A program made the position numbers and the translations under genes. Below are positions 56,809 to 64,000 of a DNA stretch of 64,000 bases, in pieces. The first letter of the stretch is position 1. The number at the start of each line of letters is the position of its first letter. The notes under the pieces are model-generated. The model searched no databases. It saw only the letters and a list, made by a program, of their open reading frames with translations, and had not been told where the DNA came from. Source of the DNA: Pseudoalteromonas sp. N1230-9 (GTDB lineage: Bacteria > Pseudomonadota > Gammaproteobacteria > Enterobacterales > Alteromonadaceae); contig NZ_CP090419.1 of the NCBI RefSeq assembly GCF_032716425.1, positions 3,226,001 to 3,290,000 of the forward strand, read 5' to 3'.

Positions 56809-57852
56809 TTAACGCCTACCACTGCTGATTAAACGGATATAAAGAGGGATGCATAAAATACTCAGTACAATAGCTAGAATAAGCATCCAAGATAATTCAA
56901 AGCCGCCATCGTCTTGATGTTGATACATAAAGTGTTTAAACGCGCGGTCAAACTCGGTTTGATCTAGACCATATAGATCAGCAATTAAGCGCCACTTTGC
57001 CATCGACATACTGCCAAGATTTACTCCTGGCGGCTTAATATAACTCGTTAATACATTTGCTTCATAAGCAAGCTCTTGTAAGCTTTTATGAGTAGCATAA
57101 TCGTGTTTAGTTACAGCAATACTCTCTTCTAAATGCAATAACGCGTAACGCCAGCCTTTAATACTTGCATGATAAAAGCGCTCAACTATATCTGGATTTT
57201 TTTCTACCATCGCTTCGCTGGTATATAAAATATCGCCATAAACATTCAAGCCAAACTTTTGTGGACAAATGAGTCGGTGACCCACTCCTTGTAATGTCAT
57301 CGTGTATGGCTCATTGGTGACATAAACTTGCACCGCATCTAAGTCACCGGCAAGCCACTGTTCAATGCCCCCTTCATGGCTTGCAGCTATTAAACTTTGT
57401 TGATCAAGCCCTGCACGTTGCAACATCACTAACAACTCAGCGTTTTCAACTGAGCCGATTTTACTTAGCTTCTTATCGGCAAAGTCTCTGGGCTGAAAAA
57501 TATCTGAGTTATTTTTTACCATCCAGCAGTAAGGTGAAAACTGCAGTATGGCTCCAAGGGCAACAACCGGTGCGCCTTGTTTGCGCTTATGTAATATGCC
57601 TGAGTGAGTAATGGCGAAGTCGGCTTCACCGCTTAATACTTTAGGGAAGGTATCTGGCGCATTCGGATCGGCAGGTATAATGGAAACATCAAGGCCCGCT
57701 TCCTTATAAAAGCCTTTTTTTGCAGCCATATAATAGCCTGTAAACTGAAACTGGTGAGTCCATTTTAGTTGTAGGCTAACTTTATCAGCGCACTGTGCGC
57801 TCATAGAGAGCATTAGACAGACTAACCCTAGTAGGCTTTTTATACCTTGCAC
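56809..57852 (-). CDS. NMT1/THI5-like periplasmic binding protein with C-terminal membrane helix, 347 aa
   Basis: Signal peptide (cut after QCA, about 22). NMT1/SsuA-type binding domain 'VSLQLKWTHQFQFTGYYMAAKKGFYKEAGLDV' start and 'QVYVTNEPYT'. A single C-terminal membrane helix (LSWMLILAIVLSILCIPLYI) and a short basic tail end the protein. No permease or ATPase gene is nearby. The layout resembles the sensor part of NMT1-containing histidine kinases or GGDEF proteins without the output domain. Substrate unknown (HMP-like pyrimidine, sulfonate or other). Confidence 0.8.
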   Translation of the reverse strand: MQGIKSLLGLVCLMLSMSAQCADKVSLQLKWTHQFQFTGYYMAAKKGFYKEAGLDVSIIPADPNAPDTFPKVLSGEADFAITHSGILHKRKQGAPVVALGAILQFSPYCWMVKNNSDIFQPRDFADKKLSKIGSVENAELLVMLQRAGLDQQSLIAASHEGGIEQWLAGDLDAVQVYVTNEPYTMTLQGVGHRLICPQKFGLNVYGDILYTSEAMVEKNPDIVERFYHASIKGWRYALLHLEESIAVTKHDYATHKSLQELAYEANVLTSYIKPPGVNLGSMSMAKWRLIADLYGLDQTEFDRAFKHFMYQHQDDGGFELSWMLILAIVLSILCIPLYIRLISSGRR

Positions 57853-57906
57853 GCATCATCCTTGCTTGAAACCGTGCATTAACTATAGGAAAAATAGAGA
57901 GAAAAT

Positions 57907-57930
57907 CAAGACTGCACATTAGCAGTCTTG
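57907..57930 (-). terminator. Terminator of the ilv operon
   Basis: AAGACTGC-ACATTA-GCAGTCTT stem-loop after ilvA, followed on the minus strand by GATTTTC. Confidence 0.65.
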
Positions 57931-57941
57931 ATGATACTTAG

Positions 57942-59495
57942 CTACTGATTTGCCGCTTTAACTTCACTAAGTTCTTGACCTTGGCTGGTTAAGAACTGAG
58001 TGAAACATGGGTTGTTCGTTTCATCTTGAACGTTGTATCCCAAACGGTTCAAATGCTCATTGAATACCTCATAATCATTCGGTTCAATCGCAAAGGCCGC
58101 CAGCACATTACCAATCGATCCACCATGATTACGATAATGGAATAAAGTGATATTCCAATTACTACCAAGAGTATCTAAGAATCGCGCCAATGCGCCTGGA
58201 TACTCAGGAAACTCAAAGCGAAGTAAACGCTCATGAAGTTGGGCTGGCGCTTTACCACCCACCATATAACGAATATGCAATTTAGCCAGCTCGTTATCTG
58301 ATAGATCGCAAAATGTATAGTCGTTTTCTGTCAGTGCTGCTTTTAATTCATCGAGCTCTTGTTGGCCTTGCCTTAACGCGATACCAACAAAAATTTGTGC
58401 TTCGCCTGGGCCTGCATAACGGTAATTAAACTCGGTGATAGCTCTGCCACCTAACGAGTTACAAAACTGCTTAAAGCTGCCCTTCTCTTCTTTAATCGTC
58501 ACAGCAAGGAGTGCTTCGTTCTTTTCACCTAGCGCCGTTCGCTCAGCAACATAGCGTAAGCGGTCAAAGTTTAAGTTCGCACCCGATAAAATCGCAGCCA
58601 CGTTTAAGCCTTTTACACTATTTTGTTGGCACCACTTTTTCAGCCCTGCTGTAGATAGCGCACCTGAAGGTTCTGCTATCGCACGAGTCGAAACAAAGAT
58701 ATCTTGCATTGCGGCGCAGATTTCATCGCCTGTAACAGTAACGACTTCATCACAAAACTTTTGTGCTAATCGAAACGTCTCAGTACCAATGATTTTTACT
58801 GCGACACCATCAGCAAAACTGCCAACACGGTCAAGCTCAACAGGCTTGCCTGCTTCAAGTGCTGCTTTTAAGCAGGCACTCTCGTCAGCTTCAACACCAA
58901 TGACTTTAATATCAGGACGTAACGACTTAATGTACACCGCCATACCTGCAAGTAAGCCACCACCGCCAACAGGAATAAATACAGCATCAAGGTCGTTCAA
59001 TTGCTGCATTAATTCACGGGCAACGGTACCTTGGCCAACAATGACATCGGGATCATCAAACGGTGGCACAAATACCCCGTTACGCTGCTCTGTCAGCTCT
59101 AAAGCATGGGCTTTTGCTGCATCAAAATGATGGCCGTGTAATACCACTTCACCACCGAGTGAACGCACTGCATTCACTTTAATTTCTGGTGTTGTAACTG
59201 GCATCACAATCGTTGCTTTATGCCCTAAAAATGAGGCACTGAGTGCCACGCCTTGCGCATGGTTACCCGCTGAGGCTGTGATCACATCAGAACCTTTTGG
59301 CAACTTGCTCAGTTTATGAAAAGCACCACGAAGTTTAAATGAATAAACCGGTTGTTGGTCTTCACGCTTTAGCCACACATGGTTGCCTAGCCGTGCACTA
59401 AGATCAGCCATTTCGCTGACCTCAGTGACTTTTGCAAGCGGCTCCATGTTCGCTTGAATGATAGCGCGAAAATAATCGAGCTCTTGAGAAACCAT
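57942..59495 (-). CDS. ilvA: Threonine ammonia-lyase, biosynthetic (IlvA), 517 aa
   Basis: PLP enzyme making 2-oxobutanoate for isoleucine. 'YSFKLRGAFHKL' holds the PLP-binding Lys, 'SAGNHAQGVAL' and 'GGGGLLAGMA' bind the cofactor. The C-terminal roughly 180 residues contain two ACT-like regulatory repeats that sense isoleucine and valine. It lies two bases after ilvD. Confidence 0.96.
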   Translation of the reverse strand: MVSQELDYFRAIIQANMEPLAKVTEVSEMADLSARLGNHVWLKREDQQPVYSFKLRGAFHKLSKLPKGSDVITASAGNHAQGVALSASFLGHKATIVMPVTTPEIKVNAVRSLGGEVVLHGHHFDAAKAHALELTEQRNGVFVPPFDDPDVIVGQGTVARELMQQLNDLDAVFIPVGGGGLLAGMAVYIKSLRPDIKVIGVEADESACLKAALEAGKPVELDRVGSFADGVAVKIIGTETFRLAQKFCDEVVTVTGDEICAAMQDIFVSTRAIAEPSGALSTAGLKKWCQQNSVKGLNVAAILSGANLNFDRLRYVAERTALGEKNEALLAVTIKEEKGSFKQFCNSLGGRAITEFNYRYAGPGEAQIFVGIALRQGQQELDELKAALTENDYTFCDLSDNELAKLHIRYMVGGKAPAQLHERLLRFEFPEYPGALARFLDTLGSNWNITLFHYRNHGGSIGNVLAAFAIEPNDYEVFNEHLNRLGYNVQDETNNPCFTQFLTSQGQELSEVKAANQ

Positions 59496-59497
59496 AA

Positions 59498-61354
59498 TTA
59501 ACTAAGCTCCTCAAGTTTTGCTAAATCGCGAACAGCTCCTTTGTCTGCACTGGTTGCAAGTAACGCATAAGCTTTAAGTGCAGATGAAACATAGCGGTCA
59601 CGATCCAGTGGTTTATAAGCATCTTTACCACGTGCAAGTTGCTTTTGTTTACGTGCTTCAAGCTCTTCATCAGACAGCGCTAAAGTGATTTCACGGGTTG
59701 CAATATCAATCACTATCTTATCGCCATTTTCAACATAGGCGATTGCACCACCGCTTGCTGCTTCTGGTGAAACGTGACCAATTGATAAACCTGATGTACC
59801 ACCCGAGAAACGACCATCGGTGATAAGCGCACACTTTTCACCTAAGCCCATTGATTTTAAGTAACTCGTTGGATACAGCATTTCTTGCATGCCTGGGCCG
59901 CCTTTTGGTCCTTCGTAACGAATTACAACAACGTCACCGGCTTTTACTTCACCATTAAGAATGCCTTCAACCGAATCATCTTGTGATTCGTATACAACTG
60001 CTGGGCCTTCAAAGTGCAGCATTTCTTCAACTACACCGGCACTTTTAACAATACAGCCATCAAGGGCTAAGTTACCTGAAAGTACAGCTAAGCCACCATC
60101 TTGACGAAAAGCATTTTCAACACTGCGGATACAGCCGTTTTCACGGTCATTATCAAGCTCTGGCCAGCGGCATTCTTGGCTCATAGCTTTTGTAGTACGG
60201 ATTCCGGCAGGGCCTGCTTTATAGAATTTTTGCGCCACTTCATTATTCGGATCGGTCGCATCCCATTTAGCCACCATTTCAGCCATACTGTGGCCTGCAA
60301 CGTGATCCACAGATAGATCAACAAGGCCTGCTTTACCTAACTCACGGATAATTGCCATCATGCCACCAGCGCGGTGTACATCTTCAATGTGATATTTATT
60401 GGTTGCGGGTGCCACTTTACAAAGGAAAGGTGTTTTGCGAGAAAGCTCATCGATGTGCGACATATCAAAATCAACACCCGCTTCTTGCGCTGCAGCTAAT
60501 AAGTGTAAAACCGTATTTGATGAACCACCCATGGCAATATCAACCACCATTGCATTCATAAAGGCGGTGCGATTAGCAATAGCGCGTGGTAATACTGCTG
60601 CATTATCTTTTTGATAATACTCACGGCATAAATCAACAATGCGCGCACCTGCTTCAACGTAAAGTTGTTTACGGTCTTTGTGCGTAGCAAGTGTGGTACC
60701 GTTACCCGGCAGTGCTAAACCAATCGCCTCTAATAAGCAGTTCATTGAATTAGCAGTGAACATGCCCGAACATGAACCACAAGTAGGACAGGCAGAGCGC
60801 TCTACTTTGTCTGAGTCTTCATCGCTTACTGAGGTATCAGCACCTTTCACCATGGCATCCACTAAATCAAGTTTAATGTCGATATCAGCAAGGCGTGTTT
60901 TACCCGCTTCCATTGGACCACCTGATACGAAAATAACCGGAATATTTAAACGCAGTGCTGCCAGCATCATCCCTGGGGTAATTTTGTCGCAGTTAGAAAT
61001 ACAGATCATAGCATCGGCACAGTGTGCATTAACCATGTATTCCACTGAGTCTGCAATTAAGTCACGCGACGGTAGTGAATACAGCATACCGCCATGACCC
61101 ATTGCGATACCATCGTCGATTGCAATGGTATTAAATTCTTTTGGTACACCACCCGCTTCGGTGATGGTTTCGGCCATTAGCTCACTGAGTTGATTAAGAT
61201 GAACGTGCCCTGGTACAAACTGAGTATATGAGTTAACAACAGCGATAATTGGCTTACCGAAGTCTTTATCTGTCATCCCTGTTGCACGCCATAAAGCACG
61301 CGCCCCTGCACGTTTTCGACCTTCTGTTGTTGTTGCACTTCTTAATTTAGCCAT
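59498..61354 (-). CDS. ilvD: Dihydroxy-acid dehydratase IlvD, 618 aa
   Basis: Fe-S dehydratase of branched-chain amino acid synthesis. '[12 protein letters not shown]' and '[19 protein letters not shown]' hold the cluster Cys, and '[21 protein letters not shown]' is the conserved C-terminal motif. Full length. Confidence 0.97.
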   Translation of the reverse strand: MAKLRSATTTEGRKRAGARALWRATGMTDKDFGKPIIAVVNSYTQFVPGHVHLNQLSELMAETITEAGGVPKEFNTIAIDDGIAMGHGGMLYSLPSRDLIADSVEYMVNAHCADAMICISNCDKITPGMMLAALRLNIPVIFVSGGPMEAGKTRLADIDIKLDLVDAMVKGADTSVSDEDSDKVERSACPTCGSCSGMFTANSMNCLLEAIGLALPGNGTTLATHKDRKQLYVEAGARIVDLCREYYQKDNAAVLPRAIANRTAFMNAMVVDIAMGGSSNTVLHLLAAAQEAGVDFDMSHIDELSRKTPFLCKVAPATNKYHIEDVHRAGGMMAIIRELGKAGLVDLSVDHVAGHSMAEMVAKWDATDPNNEVAQKFYKAGPAGIRTTKAMSQECRWPELDNDRENGCIRSVENAFRQDGGLAVLSGNLALDGCIVKSAGVVEEMLHFEGPAVVYESQDDSVEGILNGEVKAGDVVVIRYEGPKGGPGMQEMLYPTSYLKSMGLGEKCALITDGRFSGGTSGLSIGHVSPEAASGGAIAYVENGDKIVIDIATREITLALSDEELEARKQKQLARGKDAYKPLDRDRYVSSALKAYALLATSADKGAVRDLAKLEELS

Positions 61355-61458
61355 AATTACCTCAGTTGTTGCAGTGGCATGCCACTGACTTCCTCATTCC
61401 TAATTTATTTCTCACTAAAGCATCAAACTGATTGCTCTAGTTACCTGTTGATTTTTTA

Positions 61459-61704
61459 CTAGATTGCTTGTTGTTGAAATTGGTTTTCAACATTGACATG
61501 TTTTACATCAACCAATTTATTTAACTGTGATGTTAGTAGATAAATCGGCTTATCGCTGTCTACCGTTATGGTGACGTGAAACGCTTCATCAGCCATTTCT
61601 AAATTCATGGTTGTTAGATCAAAGCCGCGATGACGTGCAACGCGTAAAAAGCGCTCTACCGCGACACTTTGATTCTTTAGTGCAATCGTTAGGGTGTGTT
61701 TCAT
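61459..61704 (-). CDS. ilvM: Acetolactate synthase small subunit IlvM, 81 aa
   Basis: A single ACT domain (LTIALKNQSVAVERFLRVAR, and later VDSDKPIYLLTSQLNKL) of IlvM size. Its ATG overlaps the TGA of ilvG (ATGA), coupling the two subunits of isozyme II. Confidence 0.93.
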   Translation of the reverse strand: MKHTLTIALKNQSVAVERFLRVARHRGFDLTTMNLEMADEAFHVTITVDSDKPIYLLTSQLNKLVDVKHVNVENQFQQQAI

Positions 61705-63350
61705 TTTACTGTCTCCGTCATCATTTCATCATTGGCAGCACCAGGCGGTACAAGCGGCCATACATTTTCTTTATCATCGATACAGGCATGCAGAATGTAT
61801 GGGCCTTCACTATTAACTAACGCATCAACCGCAGCATCGACTTCATCTGCTTTAGTGATGGTTTGACCAGGAATGCCAAACACCGCTGCTAACTGCACAA
61901 AATCAGGATTATCTGAAAGGTTTGTTTCAGAATAACGACCTTCAAAAAATAGCTGCTGCCATTGACGTACCATGCCTAAGCGCTGATTATCTAAGATTAG
62001 AATTTTAACTGGCAGATTGTTACGGCGAATTGTTGCCAGTTCTTGAATGTTCATCATGATTGAGCCATCACCCGAGACCGTGATCACAAAATCATTTGGG
62101 CGAGCAACTTGCGCGCCAATAGCGGCTGGTAAACCAAAACCCATGGTACCCGCTCCACCACTACTTAAATGATTGCTAGGATGGCTAAACTTCATATGCT
62201 GTGCCACCCACATTTGGTGCTGACCCACATCACAGCACACAACACCCGTTGATGGCATTTTTTGGCTTAGCTGGTTTAATAAGTAAGGGGCAAACACTTT
62301 TTCGCCCGGATAGTCATAACGCCACGCATGCTCTTTCATCATGCTTTCGATGTGCGTTAACCACTCATCTGGTGTAACAAAACAATCAAGCTGCGGTAAT
62401 GACGTTTTTAAATCTGCCACTAATGATGCTTTTGCAGGCTTACGCTTACCAACCTCTGCCGCGTCAATATCAAGGTGAATAACCTTTGCTTTTGCCGCAA
62501 ACTTGCTTAAATTGCCAGTTACACGGTCGTCAAAACGAGCACCGATACAAACCAAAACATCACACTCTTGCACTGCTAAGTTAGCCGCTTTACCGCCATG
62601 CATACCTAGCATGCCAAGGTCATATTCATAATCAGGTAATACACTGCCAAGGGCTTTTAATGTTGATACTGCTGGCATGTGTGTTTTTTCTAAAAACTGC
62701 ATAAGTTCGTTTTGTGCATCAGCAGCTTGTACACCACCACCGATATACGCCACAGGACGCTGCGCTTCACTCAATATTTGATTGGCAATAGCAACTTGGT
62801 TTGCGTCTAATTTTGGTAAATAATCTTCGGCGGCTAACCAAGGGTGAAATGGTACTTGCGCCATTTGGATGTCTTTGGGGATATCGACTAACACAGGGCC
62901 TGGGCGGCCGCTTTGTGCTATGTGGATGGCTTCTTGTAGGATTTCGGCTAAGTCTTCAGCTCTTTCAACCATGTAACTATGTTTAGTGCATGATAACGAC
63001 ATACCTAACACATCCACTTCCTGAAAGGCGTCGGAGCCTATCGCTGCGGTAGGTACTTGCCCTGTGATAGCAAGCAATGGCACTGAATCCATCATCGCAT
63101 CAGCAAGCGCGGTTATTAAGTTGGTCGCACCTGGGCCTGATGTTGCAAAGCACACACCTAACTTACCTGTGCTGCGGGCAAACCCTACTGCTGCAAAACC
63201 AGCCCCTTGCTCATGGCGCGTCAAATAATGTTTGACTGGCGCACCGTACAAAGCGTCGTAAATAGGCATGATGGCACCGCCTGGGTAACCAAAAACATCC
63301 TTAACGCCATGTTTGGCTAATAAATCGATTGTTAATTCTGCGCCTGTCAT
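61701..63350 (-). CDS. ilvG: Acetolactate synthase large subunit IlvG, 549 aa
   Basis: Thiamine-diphosphate enzyme: 'GVKDVFGYPGGAIMPIYDAL' with the catalytic Glu region 'LTRHEQGAGF', FAD-type centre, and TPP motif 'GDGSIMMNIQELATI...' through 'LDNQRLGMVRQW'. Complete and in frame, unlike the broken ilvG of E. coli K-12. First structural gene after the leader/attenuator. Confidence 0.96.
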   Translation of the reverse strand: MTGAELTIDLLAKHGVKDVFGYPGGAIMPIYDALYGAPVKHYLTRHEQGAGFAAVGFARSTGKLGVCFATSGPGATNLITALADAMMDSVPLLAITGQVPTAAIGSDAFQEVDVLGMSLSCTKHSYMVERAEDLAEILQEAIHIAQSGRPGPVLVDIPKDIQMAQVPFHPWLAAEDYLPKLDANQVAIANQILSEAQRPVAYIGGGVQAADAQNELMQFLEKTHMPAVSTLKALGSVLPDYEYDLGMLGMHGGKAANLAVQECDVLVCIGARFDDRVTGNLSKFAAKAKVIHLDIDAAEVGKRKPAKASLVADLKTSLPQLDCFVTPDEWLTHIESMMKEHAWRYDYPGEKVFAPYLLNQLSQKMPSTGVVCCDVGQHQMWVAQHMKFSHPSNHLSSGGAGTMGFGLPAAIGAQVARPNDFVITVSGDGSIMMNIQELATIRRNNLPVKILILDNQRLGMVRQWQQLFFEGRYSETNLSDNPDFVQLAAVFGIPGQTITKADEVDAAVDALVNSEGPYILHACIDDKENVWPLVPPGAANDEMMTETVK

Positions 63351-63407
63351 CGTAAATCCTCATTCCTCAGTGACATTGTGTATTTGCTGCGACTCAAACC
63401 TTAAAAC

Positions 63408-63446
63408 AAAAAAGCCCCCCGGACTGTTAAGTGCGGGGGGCTTTTT
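63408..63446 (-). terminator. ilv operon attenuator
   Basis: AAGCCCCCCG-GACTGTTAAGTG-CGGGGGGCTT: 10-bp GC-rich stem with a U-tract on the minus strand, between the leader peptide and ilvG. It stops transcription when branched-chain aminoacyl-tRNAs are plentiful. Confidence 0.9.
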
Positions 63447-63470
63447 AAATGCTTCACTTTTCTCTAAGCA

Positions 63471-63542
63471 CTAACTCGCCCCCGCGGTAATAATAATCAC
63501 CACGACGTTAATCAGAATTAGAGAAAGTTTGTTTGTAAGCAT
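63471..63542 (-). CDS. ilvL: ilv leader peptide IlvL, 23 aa
   Basis: Minus-strand ATG at 63542 opens MLTNKLSLILINVVVIIITA then GAS and a stop. Ten of the 23 residues are Ile or Val and three more are Leu, the regulating amino acids. It lies right before the attenuator hairpin, so ribosome stalling at Val/Ile codons would favour read-through into ilvG. Confidence 0.92.
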   Translation of the reverse strand: MLTNKLSLILINVVVIIITAGAS

Positions 63543-63886
63543 TTATCTGTAACCAAATTTTGTTCATTTGTAGCGGAAATCTAGCCATCCCGCTGCCTTT
63601 TTCTATTAGTACCGCGCTAAGCCCTTCAAGTCAACAATAAAATTAATTCAAAAAAACATACAAAAAACACTCAAAAGGAAATTAATATTCAAAATATAGT
63701 TAATAAAGGGTTTATATTTCACTTTCACACAAATATGGAAATGTCATACCTCTTTATTAGCTATTCTATGGCTGATTAATTTTTAGCTCTTAGCTCGTAT
63801 TTTTTCTGCTTTCATTCGATTTAATTTAACTGCTTATGGAAAATTAGTTTAGTATTGAAAACAGTCACAATTTGAAAGGGAAAATT
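63543..63886. other. Intergenic region between ilvL and the TraB/GumN-like gene
   Basis: About 340 bp, strongly AT-rich. It must hold the leftward ilv promoter and the rightward promoter of the last gene. No box is clear enough to fix. Confidence 0.4.
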
Positions 63887-64000
63887 ATGAGATTCATTCA
63901 GCGCTTTAATGCTCTGTTTTTTATGGTGCTACTACTTGGTTTTAGCCAATGTGCATTGGCAGAGCCGGGACTATGGAAAATAGAAAAAAACGGCATTTCG
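63887..64000 (+). CDS. TraB/GumN-like protein, 5' part only
   Basis: The first 38 codons are visible: a signal peptide (MRFIQRFNALFFMVLLLGFS, QCALA) followed by 'EPGLWKIEKNGIS', the start pattern of TraB/GumN family proteins ('LW.i...g..syL.GTiH'). The gene runs off the right edge. AAAGGGAAAA precedes the ATG. Confidence 0.65.
   Translation, partial: MRFIQRFNALFFMVLLLGFSQCALAEPGLWKIEKNGIS

Noticed and set aside
60678..61097. Long open frame on the plus strand opposite ilvD
   Set aside because: Antisense shadow of a highly conserved gene; no start signal.

Overview
The window reads as a gammaproteobacterial chromosome of the order Alteromonadales, most likely Pseudoalteromonas. This is inferred from gene content and order (ilvGMDA; polA with engB; a thiCOSG-DE-F operon; efp-epmA-epmB; cytochromes c4 and c5), AT-rich codon use, and GTAG-headed REP-type palindromes between core genes. 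No 16S gene is present, so the genus is an inference.

Positions 1 to about 13,490 are one end of an integrated prophage. The early region (1-7.3 kb) is P2-like: a very long HUH replication endonuclease (gpA), a 3'-5' exonuclease, an NPPF-type DNA methyltransferase, several small early proteins, a PrtN-like activator, a Cro-like repressor, an operator array and a divergent LexA-like CI repressor. From 7.3 to 13.3 kb, where P2 relatives usually carry the integrase, lies a block of AT-rich cargo. It holds a WYL-like protein, a lipoprotein, an AHH-nuclease/immunity pair, a small membrane protein, and a three-gene operon (TIGR04255-like protein, membrane-anchored protein, papain-fold-like protein). 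The right boundary can be read directly: the first 20 codons of dusA (MSTTTLNRRFSVAPMLDWTD) lie at 13,537 to about 13,478 on the minus strand and then run into foreign sequence and a stop. The element is therefore inserted in the 5' end of dusA, and its integrase and the dusA body should lie to the left of this window.

From 13.7 to 35 kb the sequence is core chromosome: marC-type gene, zur, cheX-yjbQ, a tRNA-Gly(GCC) array with four intact copies and three decayed half-copies, orn, rsgA-psd, the TPP-riboswitch-controlled thiamine operon, a TonB receptor, the EF-P modification set (epmA, efp, epmB) and galE. From about 35.2 to 38.3 kb there is a small decayed island 3' of a tRNA-Ile2(CAU) gene. 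It contains a frameshifted tyrosine-recombinase remnant and several unrecognised genes.

From 38.6 to 64 kb the core resumes: hemN, yihI, cytochrome c4, engB, a yceI-type gene, a candidate sRNA in the spf position, polA, elbB, cytochrome c5, a GAF-GAF-GGDEF protein, rep, ubiK, a carbonic anhydrase, a methyltransferase and an orphan NMT1/THI5-like protein. It ends with the ilvLGMDA operon with its leader peptide and attenuator, and the start of a TraB/GumN-like gene at the right edge.
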